In this document: piece by piece, positions 1 through 5,390 of the stretch | Position numbering within the stretch: the first letter of the stretch is position 1 | Layout of the letters: the number at the start of each line of letters is the position of its first letter | Source of the DNA: an uncultured Phascolarctobacterium sp. | GTDB lineage: Bacteria; Bacillota; Negativicutes; Acidaminococcales; Acidaminococcaceae | Direction: 5' to 3' | DNA: 5,390 bases | Assembly (NCBI GenBank): GCA_900551335.1 | Contig: URVO01000101.1 | Coordinates: forward strand, 1-5,390 | Program-made: the position numbers and the translations under genes | The notes under the pieces: generated by a model | Seen by the model: the letters and a program-made list of their open reading frames with translations, nothing else | The model's database searches: none | What the model was told of the DNA's origin: nothing

Positions 1-20
1 TTGAATTTATATGTTTTCAC
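1..20 (-). CDS. Start of a gene running off the left edge; possibly TnpB of an IS200/IS605-type element
   Basis: Reading the minus strand, a GTG at 20-18 is followed by AAA ACA TAT AAA TTC and then an incomplete codon, giving M-K-T-Y-K-F. The start is supported by a strong Shine-Dalgarno (GGAGGTGA, 32-25) at normal distance, an extended -10 box just upstream, and an in-frame TAA at 44-42 that rules out a longer protein. From memory of the family, many IS200/IS605 accessory nucleases (TnpB, RNA-guided, RuvC-like) begin with MKTYKF or a close variant, and the hairpin-rich DNA upstream fits the left end of such an element. Six residues cannot prove a family, so TnpB is an inference. The gene follows gltD in the same direction but has its own promoter and is probably not part of the glutamate synthase operon. 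Confidence 0.5.
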
Positions 21-24
21 TGTA

Positions 25-32
25 TCACCTCC
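25..32 (-). promoter_or_regulatory. Shine-Dalgarno site for the gene starting at 20
   Basis: The minus strand reads GGAGGTGA, complementary to the 3' end of 16S rRNA over eight bases. The GGAGG core ends seven bases before the GTG at 20-18. This strong site decides the unusual GTG start. If transcription begins 6-8 bases after the -10 box at 46-41, the leader is only about 14 bases, so this site would lie almost at the 5' end of the mRNA. Confidence 0.6.
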
Positions 33-40
33 ACAGTCTA

Positions 41-73
41 ATTATAGCATACATACCATTTGTGCGCCATCAA
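41..73 (-). promoter_or_regulatory. Extended -10 promoter for the gene starting at 20
   Basis: The minus strand has a perfect TATAAT at 46-41 preceded by TG at 49-48, that is TGCTATAAT, an extended -10 element. No good -35 box sits at 17 bases: the hexamer at 69-64 is TGGCGC. A TTGATG at 73-68 is closer to consensus but 21 bases away. Extended -10 promoters often work without a strong -35. The promoter lies downstream of the hairpin cluster at 72-127, so those hairpins would not be in its transcript. Confidence 0.5.
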
Positions 74-100
74 TTGCTTACGCAAATTCGGCGAACCGCC
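72..100 (-). repeat. Two small hairpins upstream of the promoter
   Basis: On the minus strand GGCG (100-97) pairs with CGCC (93-90) across a three-base GTT loop. One base later AATTTGC (88-82) pairs with GCAATT (77-72) across a GTAA tetraloop, leaving one T of the left arm bulged. A GTAA loop is of the GNRA type, stable in RNA. A short stem with one extrahelical T is also a known feature of the transposase-recognised hairpins at the ends of IS200/IS605 elements such as IS608. The stems are short, so chance is possible. Their crowding next to the hairpin at 107-127 is the main reason to list them. Confidence 0.4.
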
Positions 101-106
101 ATTCAT

Positions 107-127
107 CTCCCACCTAAGAGGTAGGAG
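107..127 (-). repeat. Nine-bp imperfect hairpin, candidate transposon left-end palindrome
   Basis: On the minus strand CTCCTACCT (127-119) pairs with AGGTGGGAG (115-107) across a three-base CTT loop. The only non-Watson-Crick position is T opposite G, which would be a G-U wobble in a minus-strand RNA but an A-C mismatch in a plus-strand RNA. It is followed by ATGAATGG with no T run, so it is not an intrinsic terminator. It lies about 90 bases upstream of the GTG at 20, a plausible place for the subterminal palindrome of an IS200/IS605 left end. No matching right end is in the window. It could instead be part of an unknown structured RNA. Confidence 0.5.
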
Positions 128-186
128 TCTTCTAGCTAAAAAGATAATTCTTTTCTCGGATGTGGTTTATGCAGCAATATTGAAGA

Positions 187-216
187 AGGAGCAATACTAC
201 TACAAGTACTGCTCCT
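187..216 (-). repeat. Twelve-bp stem-loop downstream of gltD
   Basis: The arms at 187-198 and 205-216 are complementary over twelve positions around a six-base loop. The one imperfect position is G-U in minus-strand RNA and A-C in plus-strand RNA, so the structure favours the strand that carries gltD. In that RNA the stem is followed by UCUUCAAUAUU, only moderately U-rich, while a U7 run comes just before the stem. It may protect the 3' end of the gltBD mRNA or act as a weak or backup terminator. The polarity of the U run argues against a textbook terminator in either direction. Confidence 0.5.
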
Positions 217-250
217 AAAAAAACATCAAACTGCGTATGCTACGCTCTTT
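217..250 (-). terminator. Possible intrinsic terminator of the gltBD operon
   Basis: Beginning 17 bases after the gltD stop codon, the minus strand carries GCGTA (245-241), loop GCA and TACGC (237-233). This core can be extended by AAA/TTT pairs (250-248 with 230-228) across two mismatches. Four bases later comes a run of seven T (223-217). Stem plus T run is the layout of a Rho-independent terminator, but the stem is short and interrupted and the T run is slightly displaced. Together with the stem-loop at 187-216 this is the most likely place for gltBD transcription to end. Confidence 0.35.
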
Positions 251-266
251 ATATTATACTATAACC

Positions 267-1739
267 TCAAGCCTGCTGCAAATACTTGTCTACAGCCTGC
301 GCCGCTCCGCGGCCCTCGGCAATCGCCCAGACCACCAGGCTCTGCCCGCGACGCGCATCGCCTGCGGCAAACACGCCCTCTACGCTCGTCGCGTAGCTGC
401 GCTCGTCGGCAGCAATGCTGCCATTGCCTGCCTTCGCAAAGCCGAACTCATCGAACAGGCGCTGCTCGCTGCCTGTAAAGCCCATGGCCAAAAGCACCAG
501 CTGCGCCGAAACAACGCGCTCCGTCCAGGCAATATCCACCGGCACGCGGCGACCGTTAGCCTCGCGCCACTCGTTCTGGCATAAGCGCAAAGCGCTAACG
601 CTGCCAGCCTCACCGATAAACTCCTTCGTCGTAACGCAGAACTCGCGCGGATCCTCTTTAAACTTATGAATCGCTTCCTCCTGGCCATAATCAGTCTTGA
701 ATACACGCGGGAACTGCGGCCAGGGATTAGCTGCTGTACGGCTGTGCGGCAGGCAGGGATTGATCTCCAGCTGACGCACGCTGCGACAGCCCTGACGGAT
801 AACCGTCGCCATGCAGTCATTGCCTGTATCGCCGCCGCCAATAATAACGACGTCCTTATCCTTTGCGTCAATCGCCAGGCCATCAGCAAAGCTGCTGTTC
901 AAAAGGCTCTTGGTCACACTTTCCAGATAATCCTTCGCAAAATAAATACCGCTCAGCTCGCGTCCCTTAATGGGCAGATCACGCGGCACCGTAGCGCCGG
1001 TGCAGAGCACAACAGCGTCAAACTCCTCTCGCAGCGTCGTGGAAGCAAGCTTTACGCCAACCTCGCTGTTCAACACAAACTCCACACCTGCAGCCTCCAG
1101 CAGCTTAACGCGGCGCTCTACAATCTGCTTATCCAGCTTCATGTTCGGCACGCCATACATCAACAGGCCTCCGGCACGGTCGGCACGCTCATAGACAGTA
1201 ACGCTGTGACCTGCCTTGTTCAGTTCATCGGCACAGGCCAGACCTGCAGGCCCGCTGCCGATAACAGCCACCCTTTTGCCCGTGCGCTGCGCCGGGAGGT
1301 TAGGCTGCACCAGTCCCTGCTCAAAGGCGTTTTCAATAATATACTGCTCCAGATTACGAATCGTCACCGGATTATTCACCAGACCTGCATTGCACGCGCC
1401 CTCGCAGGGAGCAGGGCAGACGTGAGAGGTAAACTCCGGGAAATTATTCGTTTTATTCAAGCGTGCATAAGCATAAGCATCCATGCCATGATAAACAAGG
1501 TCATTGAACTCCGGCATCAGGTTATGCAGCGGACAGCCGGAGACCATACCGCCAATCATCAGGCCGCTGTGGCAGAAGGGCACACCGCAGTCCATGCAGC
1601 GTGCAGCCTGACAGCGCAGTGCCTCCTTCTGCGGCAGGCTGCTCGTCTTGATCTCCTGCCAATCGTTAATGCGTTCTTCGGGGGCACGCAGGGCCAGCTC
1701 CTGACGCTTATAATCCATAAATCCAGTCGGCTTACCCAT
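267..1739 (-). CDS. gltD: Glutamate synthase (NADPH) small subunit, GltD
   Basis: This 490-residue flavoprotein is the beta subunit of glutamate synthase. It oxidises NADPH on FAD and passes the electrons through Fe-S clusters to the FMN of GltB. Length is normal for the family. The N-terminal region is cysteine-rich: C43-x4-C48-x2-C51-x3-C56, C69, and C108-x3-C112-x3-C116, the candidates for the ligands of the two [4Fe-4S] clusters. A first dinucleotide-binding fold starts at VAVIGSGPAGLA (157-168) with the acidic end-of-strand ERAD near 184-187 (FAD). The second is VVIIGGGDTGNDC (297-309) for NADPH. GVFAAGD (455-461) is the C-terminal FAD contact, followed by the conserved WAIAEGR (471-477). 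The ATG at 1739 overlaps the gltB stop by one base and has a strong Shine-Dalgarno, so the start is secure; the stop is TGA. Related subunits occur in other NAD(P)H-dependent oxidoreductases (NfnB, dihydropyrimidine dehydrogenase, PreT), but the adjacent gltB makes GltD the clear choice. The protein is expected to be cytoplasmic; no signal peptide is seen. Confidence 0.97.
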   Translation of the reverse strand: MGKPTGFMDYKRQELALRAPEERINDWQEIKTSSLPQKEALRCQAARCMDCGVPFCHSGLMIGGMVSGCPLHNLMPEFNDLVYHGMDAYAYARLNKTNNFPEFTSHVCPAPCEGACNAGLVNNPVTIRNLEQYIIENAFEQGLVQPNLPAQRTGKRVAVIGSGPAGLACADELNKAGHSVTVYERADRAGGLLMYGVPNMKLDKQIVERRVKLLEAAGVEFVLNSEVGVKLASTTLREEFDAVVLCTGATVPRDLPIKGRELSGIYFAKDYLESVTKSLLNSSFADGLAIDAKDKDVVIIGGGDTGNDCMATVIRQGCRSVRQLEINPCLPHSRTAANPWPQFPRVFKTDYGQEEAIHKFKEDPREFCVTTKEFIGEAGSVSALRLCQNEWREANGRRVPVDIAWTERVVSAQLVLLAMGFTGSEQRLFDEFGFAKAGNGSIAADERSYATSVEGVFAAGDARRGQSLVVWAIAEGRGAAQAVDKYLQQA

Positions 1740-4700
1740 TATGCCTTCACCTCCTCAAAAACCTTCAGCGTAGCATCATCCAGGCTCATGCCCTGCTGTA
1801 AATATTCGTTAAGCTTTTGGGTAACAGCTTTATATTCCTTCGGAATGACCTTCACAAATTTGCTCTTGTACTCCTCCCAATTATCCAGAACCTCCTGCGC
1901 CAGAGTGCTGCCGGTATATTCCGCATGATGCAGAATCATCTTCTTCACCGTCAGGCTGTCCTCGATTTCCTCCAGACGCTCAAGCAGCACGATGTCCTTA
2001 TTGCAGTAGGTAGCAAAATCGCCATCCAGATCAAGCACATAGGCTACGCCGCCGCTCATGCCTGCAGCAAAGTTGCGGCCTGTTCTGCCGAGGATAACGA
2101 CCGTACCGCCGGTCATATATTCGCAGCCGTGGTCGCCCACGCCCTCAACGACAGCGTTCACGCCGCTGTTGCGGATGCAGAAGCGTTCGCCTGCCGTGCC
2201 GCTGATATAGGCCTCACCGCTCGTTGCACCATAAAAGGCAACGTTGCCGATGATAACATTTTCGTGCGGATTAAAGCGCGCTTCGCTGTCAGGATAGATA
2301 ATGAGCTTTCCGCCAGAAAGGCCCTTGCCCACATGGTCATTGGCGTCGCCCTCCAGCTTGAGCGTTACGCCCTTAGGCAGAAAGGCACCAAAGCTTTGAC
2401 CGGCACTGCCCTTAAAATGCAGGCTGATGGTATCGGCCGGCAGTCCCTCCGCACCATAACGGCGCGTAATCTCGCTGCCCAGAATCGTACCGACAACGCG
2501 GTCTGTATTTTTAATCGGCAGCGTAATAGCCACCGGCTTTTTCGTTTCCAGATTGCTTTTGCAGATATCGAGCAGCTCACGCATATCGAGAGATTTCTCC
2601 AGCTGATGATTCTGCTTCTTGGTGCAGACCTGACTCGCACCAGGCTCCACCTCCGGCTTGTACAGCAGCGGCGACAGGTCAAGCTTTTTATTTTTCCAGT
2701 TGCGCTCCTCCACAGGCTTCGGCAGCAGCACCTCCGTGCGGCCGACCATCTCGTCAATCGTGCGGAAGCCCAGCATAGCCATATACTCGCGCACCTCCTG
2801 CGCGATAAAGTGCATAAAGTTCACCACATATTCCGGCTTGCCATGGAACTTTTTGCGCAGCTCCGGATCCTGCGTAGCAATACCCATCGGACAGGTGTTG
2901 AGATTGCAGACGCGCATCATAATGCAGCCCAGGGCTACCAGCGGTGCCGTCGCAAAGCCAAACTCCTCAGCGCCAAGCAGCGCCGCAATAATAACATCGC
3001 GACCTGTCATCAGCTTGCCGTCAGTTTCCAGCGTTACGCGGTCACGCAGATTATTCAAAAGCAGCGTCTGATGCGTTTCCATCAGGCCCAGCTCCCACGG
3101 CAGACCGGCGTGATTGATGGAGGTACGCGGCGAAGCACCTGTACCGCCGTCATAGCCGCTGATAAGCACCACGTCAGCACACGCCTTAACAACGCCTGCA
3201 GCAATCGTGCCTACGCCCACCTCACTGACCAGCTTCACGCTGATACGCGCACGCGGATTGGCATTCTTCAGGTCATGAATCAGCTCGGCCAGATCCTCGA
3301 TAGAATAAATATCATGATGCGGCGGCGGCGAAATCAGGCCAATGCCTGCCGTTGTGCCGCGGCATTCCGCAATCCACGGATAAACCTTGCCGCCTGGGAG
3401 CTGACCGCCCTCGCCCGGCTTCGCACCTTGGGCAATCTTAATCTGAATCTCGTCAGCGTTCACCAGATAGTTGCTCGTTACACCAAAGCGGCCGCTGGCA
3501 ACCTGCTTAATCGCGCTGCGCTTGCTGTCGCCGTTCGGCAGCGGCGCAAAGCGGTCGGGATGCTCGCCGCCCTCGCCGGTATTGCTCTTGCCGCCTATGC
3601 GGTTCATCGCAATCGCCAGGCATTCATGTGCCTCCTGGCTCAGCGAGCCGTAGCTCATCGCGCCGGTCTTAAAGCGGTGGCAGATGCTCTCCACCGACTC
3701 CACCTCGTCGATATTGACAGGCAGACGCTGCGGCGTAAAGGTCAGCATGCTGCGCAGATTCTGGTTGGCAAAATCGCTGCCACGCAGAGTTTTGCTGAAC
3801 TGCTTGAACAGCTTGTAATCCCCCGTCTGGCAGGCCTGCTGCAGCATAACAATCGTCTGCGGATTGAGCACGTGCTTTTCGCCATTGTTTCTCCATTGAT
3901 AATGAGAGCCGGAGTCATAGCTGAACAAATCAATCTCGCCCTCAGCAAAGGCAGGCTTATGACGCAGCTCGACCTCCTTCGCAATCTCCTCCAGGCCAAT
4001 GCCCTCGAGGCGTGACGGCGTGCCGGTAAAATATTCTTCGATAACAGCACTGCTGATACCGATAGCCTCAAAAATCTGCGCACCGCGGTAGGACTGCACA
4101 GTAGAGATGCCCATTTTGGACAAAATCTTGGCAATACCATGTGTGCAGGCGCTGATATAATTTTCGGCAGCCTTGGCAAAGCTGATATCCAGCATACCGT
4201 TGTCGCACATGTTCTCCAGGCTTTCAAAAGCAAGATACGGGTTGATACCGCTCACGCCATAGCCAAGCAGCAGCGCCATATGATGCACCTCACGCGGCTC
4301 AGCAGACTCGATAATAATCGAAGCACGCAGACGCGTACCGTTTTTAATCAGATGATGGTGCAGACCAGCACCGGCCAACAGCGCCGGTACAGCAGCCAGC
4401 TCCTTGCTGATGCCTCTATCCGAAAGAATCAGGATGCACTTGCCCTCAGCAATATATTTATCTGCGGCAGCAAAAATAGCGTCCAGCGCCTTTTGCAGGC
4501 CTGCGCCGCCCTCATCCACCTTATACAGCATCGGAATCGTTGCTGCCTCAAAGTTGGGGATATGCTTCAGCTTCGCCAGCTCCACATTGCTCAACACAGG
4601 CGATTCAGCAGAAATCTGGTGACAGCTTTCCGGCTGCGGATCAATCAGGTTTAGCTCCGGCCCGATGCCGCTCGTCGTATCGGTAAAGACCTCCTCGCGG

Positions 4701-5390
4701 ATAGCGTCGATAGGCGGATTCGTAACCTGCGCAAAAAGCTGCTTGAAATAATTATATAAAAGCTGCGGCTTCTCGCTGAGCACGGCCAGCGGCGCATCGT
4801 TGCCCATGGCGCCCAGCGGGTCTATGCCCTTCACAGCCATCGGCCGTAAAAACTTCGTCAAATCCTCCAGCGTATAGCCGAAGGCACGCTGACGCTGCAG
4901 CAATGTCTGCATATCACAGGCCGGCAGCTCGCTCTTAAGCGGAATATTTTTCAGCTTAATAGAGTTCTCGTCCAGCCACTTGCGGTACGGATGCTCCTGC
5001 GCAATCTGATGCTTGATTTCATCGTTGCCGATAATGCGCCCCTCCACCGTATCGATTACCAGCATACGACCGGGACGCAGGCGGTCCTTTTTTACGATAG
5101 TCGCCGGGTCAATATCCACCACGCCGACCTCAGAAGCCAAAACGATGGTATCATCATTCGTAATATAATAGCGTGACGGACGCAGACCGTTGCGGTCCAG
5201 CGCAGCACAGATGGTACGGCCATCAGTAAAGGCCATCGCCGCCGGACCGTCCCACGCCTCAATCAGCGAGTTGTGATATTCAAAGAAGGCCTTAAGGTCG
5301 CTGTCCAGATGCGGATTTTTGCCCCACGGCTCAGGAATCATCATCATGACTGCATGTGGCAGACTGCGGCCGGACATAATCAAAAACTCC
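1739..5390 (-). CDS. gltB: Glutamate synthase large subunit, GltB (5' end outside window)
   Basis: This is the catalytic alpha subunit. It hydrolyses glutamine, channels the ammonia internally and condenses it with 2-oxoglutarate, reducing the product with FMN. About 1216 residues are visible against the usual 1480-1530, so roughly 300 N-terminal residues, including the catalytic Cys of the class II glutaminase domain, lie beyond the right edge. Counting from the TTG codon at 5383 as residue 1: the rest of the glutaminase domain (1 to about 110, with SGRSLPH at 4-10, WDGPAAM 44-50, [11 protein letters not shown] 62-72); the central domain (about 150-450); the FMN/synthase domain (about 550-900, with [11 protein letters not shown] 601-611, [13 protein letters not shown] 655-667 and [11 protein letters not shown] 742-752); the [3Fe-4S] cysteines C820-x5-C826-x4-C831 (bases 2891-2926); and the GXGXG beta-helix (about 950-1120), then a helical tail. 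The TTG at 5383 is an internal leucine codon: the frame stays open to the edge with upstream E-F. The stop is TAA at 1741-1739, overlapping gltD. No frameshift or missing key residue was seen. The symbol gltA is used for this gene in Bacillus. Promoter and regulators are out of view. Confidence 0.97.
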   Translation of the reverse strand, partial: EFLIMSGRSLPHAVMMMIPEPWGKNPHLDSDLKAFFEYHNSLIEAWDGPAAMAFTDGRTICAALDRNGLRPSRYYITNDDTIVLASEVGVVDIDPATIVKKDRLRPGRMLVIDTVEGRIIGNDEIKHQIAQEHPYRKWLDENSIKLKNIPLKSELPACDMQTLLQRQRAFGYTLEDLTKFLRPMAVKGIDPLGAMGNDAPLAVLSEKPQLLYNYFKQLFAQVTNPPIDAIREEVFTDTTSGIGPELNLIDPQPESCHQISAESPVLSNVELAKLKHIPNFEAATIPMLYKVDEGGAGLQKALDAIFAAADKYIAEGKCILILSDRGISKELAAVPALLAGAGLHHHLIKNGTRLRASIIIESAEPREVHHMALLLGYGVSGINPYLAFESLENMCDNGMLDISFAKAAENYISACTHGIAKILSKMGISTVQSYRGAQIFEAIGISSAVIEEYFTGTPSRLEGIGLEEIAKEVELRHKPAFAEGEIDLFSYDSGSHYQWRNNGEKHVLNPQTIVMLQQACQTGDYKLFKQFSKTLRGSDFANQNLRSMLTFTPQRLPVNIDEVESVESICHRFKTGAMSYGSLSQEAHECLAIAMNRIGGKSNTGEGGEHPDRFAPLPNGDSKRSAIKQVASGRFGVTSNYLVNADEIQIKIAQGAKPGEGGQLPGGKVYPWIAECRGTTAGIGLISPPPHHDIYSIEDLAELIHDLKNANPRARISVKLVSEVGVGTIAAGVVKACADVVLISGYDGGTGASPRTSINHAGLPWELGLMETHQTLLLNNLRDRVTLETDGKLMTGRDVIIAALLGAEEFGFATAPLVALGCIMMRVCNLNTCPMGIATQDPELRKKFHGKPEYVVNFMHFIAQEVREYMAMLGFRTIDEMVGRTEVLLPKPVEERNWKNKKLDLSPLLYKPEVEPGASQVCTKKQNHQLEKSLDMRELLDICKSNLETKKPVAITLPIKNTDRVVGTILGSEITRRYGAEGLPADTISLHFKGSAGQSFGAFLPKGVTLKLEGDANDHVGKGLSGGKLIIYPDSEARFNPHENVIIGNVAFYGATSGEAYISGTAGERFCIRNSGVNAVVEGVGDHGCEYMTGGTVVILGRTGRNFAAGMSGGVAYVLDLDGDFATYCNKDIVLLERLEEIEDSLTVKKMILHHAEYTGSTLAQEVLDNWEEYKSKFVKVIPKEYKAVTQKLNEYLQQGMSLDDATLKVFEEVKA
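1747..1756 (-). promoter_or_regulatory. Shine-Dalgarno of gltD inside the end of gltB
   Basis: The minus strand reads GAGGAGGTGA, nearly the full anti-16S complement, formed by the gltB codons for E-E-V-K just before its A and stop. The AGGAGG core (1755-1750) is ten bases before the gltD ATG; counting the matching GTGA the gap is seven. The gltB stop and gltD start share one A (TAATG). This layout supports both fresh initiation and re-initiation by ribosomes finishing gltB, which would keep the two subunits near equal amounts. Confidence 0.8.

Noticed and set aside
72..127. HEARO-type guide RNA upstream of an IscB gene
   Set aside because: The RNA upstream of iscB is considerably longer, and the M-K-T-Y-K-F start is not like IscB. 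TnpB guide RNAs lie at the 3' end of the gene, so this cluster would not be one either.
175..182. CAATATTG palindrome as an operator
   Set aside because: An eight-base AT-rich palindrome is expected by chance and has no nearby promoter that it could control.
251..289. TATAAT-like box on the minus strand just after gltD (TATAAT at 260-255, TTGCAG 17 bases upstream)
   Set aside because: The -35 half matches consensus at only three of six positions and overlaps the end of gltD; any transcript would run straight into the stem-loops at 187-250. It is more likely AT-rich spacer.
380..889. Minus-strand frame of 169 codons inside gltD
   Set aside because: It is a shifted frame of gltD, very rich in A, R and S, lying entirely within an intact conserved gene.
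666..1928. Plus-strand open frame of 420 codons opposite gltD and the end of gltB
   Set aside because: Same explanation as a register-aligned antisense shadow; it crosses the gltB/gltD junction and resembles no known protein.
1817..4015. Plus-strand open frame of 732 codons opposite gltB
   Set aside because: It is in exact codon register with gltB, whose coding is unambiguous, and is open only because gltB lacks TTA, CTA and TCA codons there. Its translation is low-complexity, rich in H, R, A, L and Q, with no recognisable domain.
5381..5390. TTG at 5383 with GGAG just upstream as a possible gltB start
   Set aside because: The frame is open to the window edge, and the visible protein begins in the middle of the glutaminase domain, just before the conserved SGRSLPH segment, so the TTG is an internal leucine codon and the GGAG is coincidence.

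Overview
The window is dominated by one operon on the minus strand: gltB (glutamate synthase large subunit, positions 1739 to the right edge, 5' end missing) followed by gltD (small subunit, 267-1739). Together they encode the alpha/beta protomer of NADPH-dependent glutamate synthase (GOGAT), which turns L-glutamine plus 2-oxoglutarate into two L-glutamate. All the hallmark motifs are present, with no frameshift or internal stop: the C-terminal part of the glutaminase domain, the FMN/synthase domain, the C-x5-C-x4-C [3Fe-4S] motif and the GXGXG beta-helix in GltB; the cysteine-rich Fe-S region, two FAD segments and an NADPH segment in GltD. The two genes overlap by one base (TAATG), and gltD has a near-perfect Shine-Dalgarno inside the last codons of gltB, so translation is probably coupled.

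The organism looks like a bacterium of the Firmicutes type, from the strong AGGAGGTGA-type ribosome sites and Firmicutes-like GltD motifs such as the segment around YGQEEAI. A Negativicutes or clostridial anaerobe is a guess. The operon is moderately GC-rich (mid-50s percent where sampled) and avoids TTA, CTA and TCA codons over long stretches, which produces long but spurious antisense reading frames.

The left 266 bases, downstream of gltD, differ in character (about 39% GC over 1-240). Reading along the minus strand from gltD, they hold a small stem followed by a T7 run (217-250, possible terminator), a 12-bp stem-loop (187-216), about 60 bases with no assigned function (128-186), three closely packed hairpins (72-127), an extended -10 promoter (41-49), a strong Shine-Dalgarno (25-32) and a GTG start at 20 that leads off the window with M-K-T-Y-K-F. 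That N-terminus and the hairpin-rich upstream DNA resemble the left end of an IS200/IS605-type element carrying tnpB, but only six codons are visible, so this is tentative.

I see no exotic new system. The part most worth a second look is the hairpin-rich left flank and whatever gene begins there.
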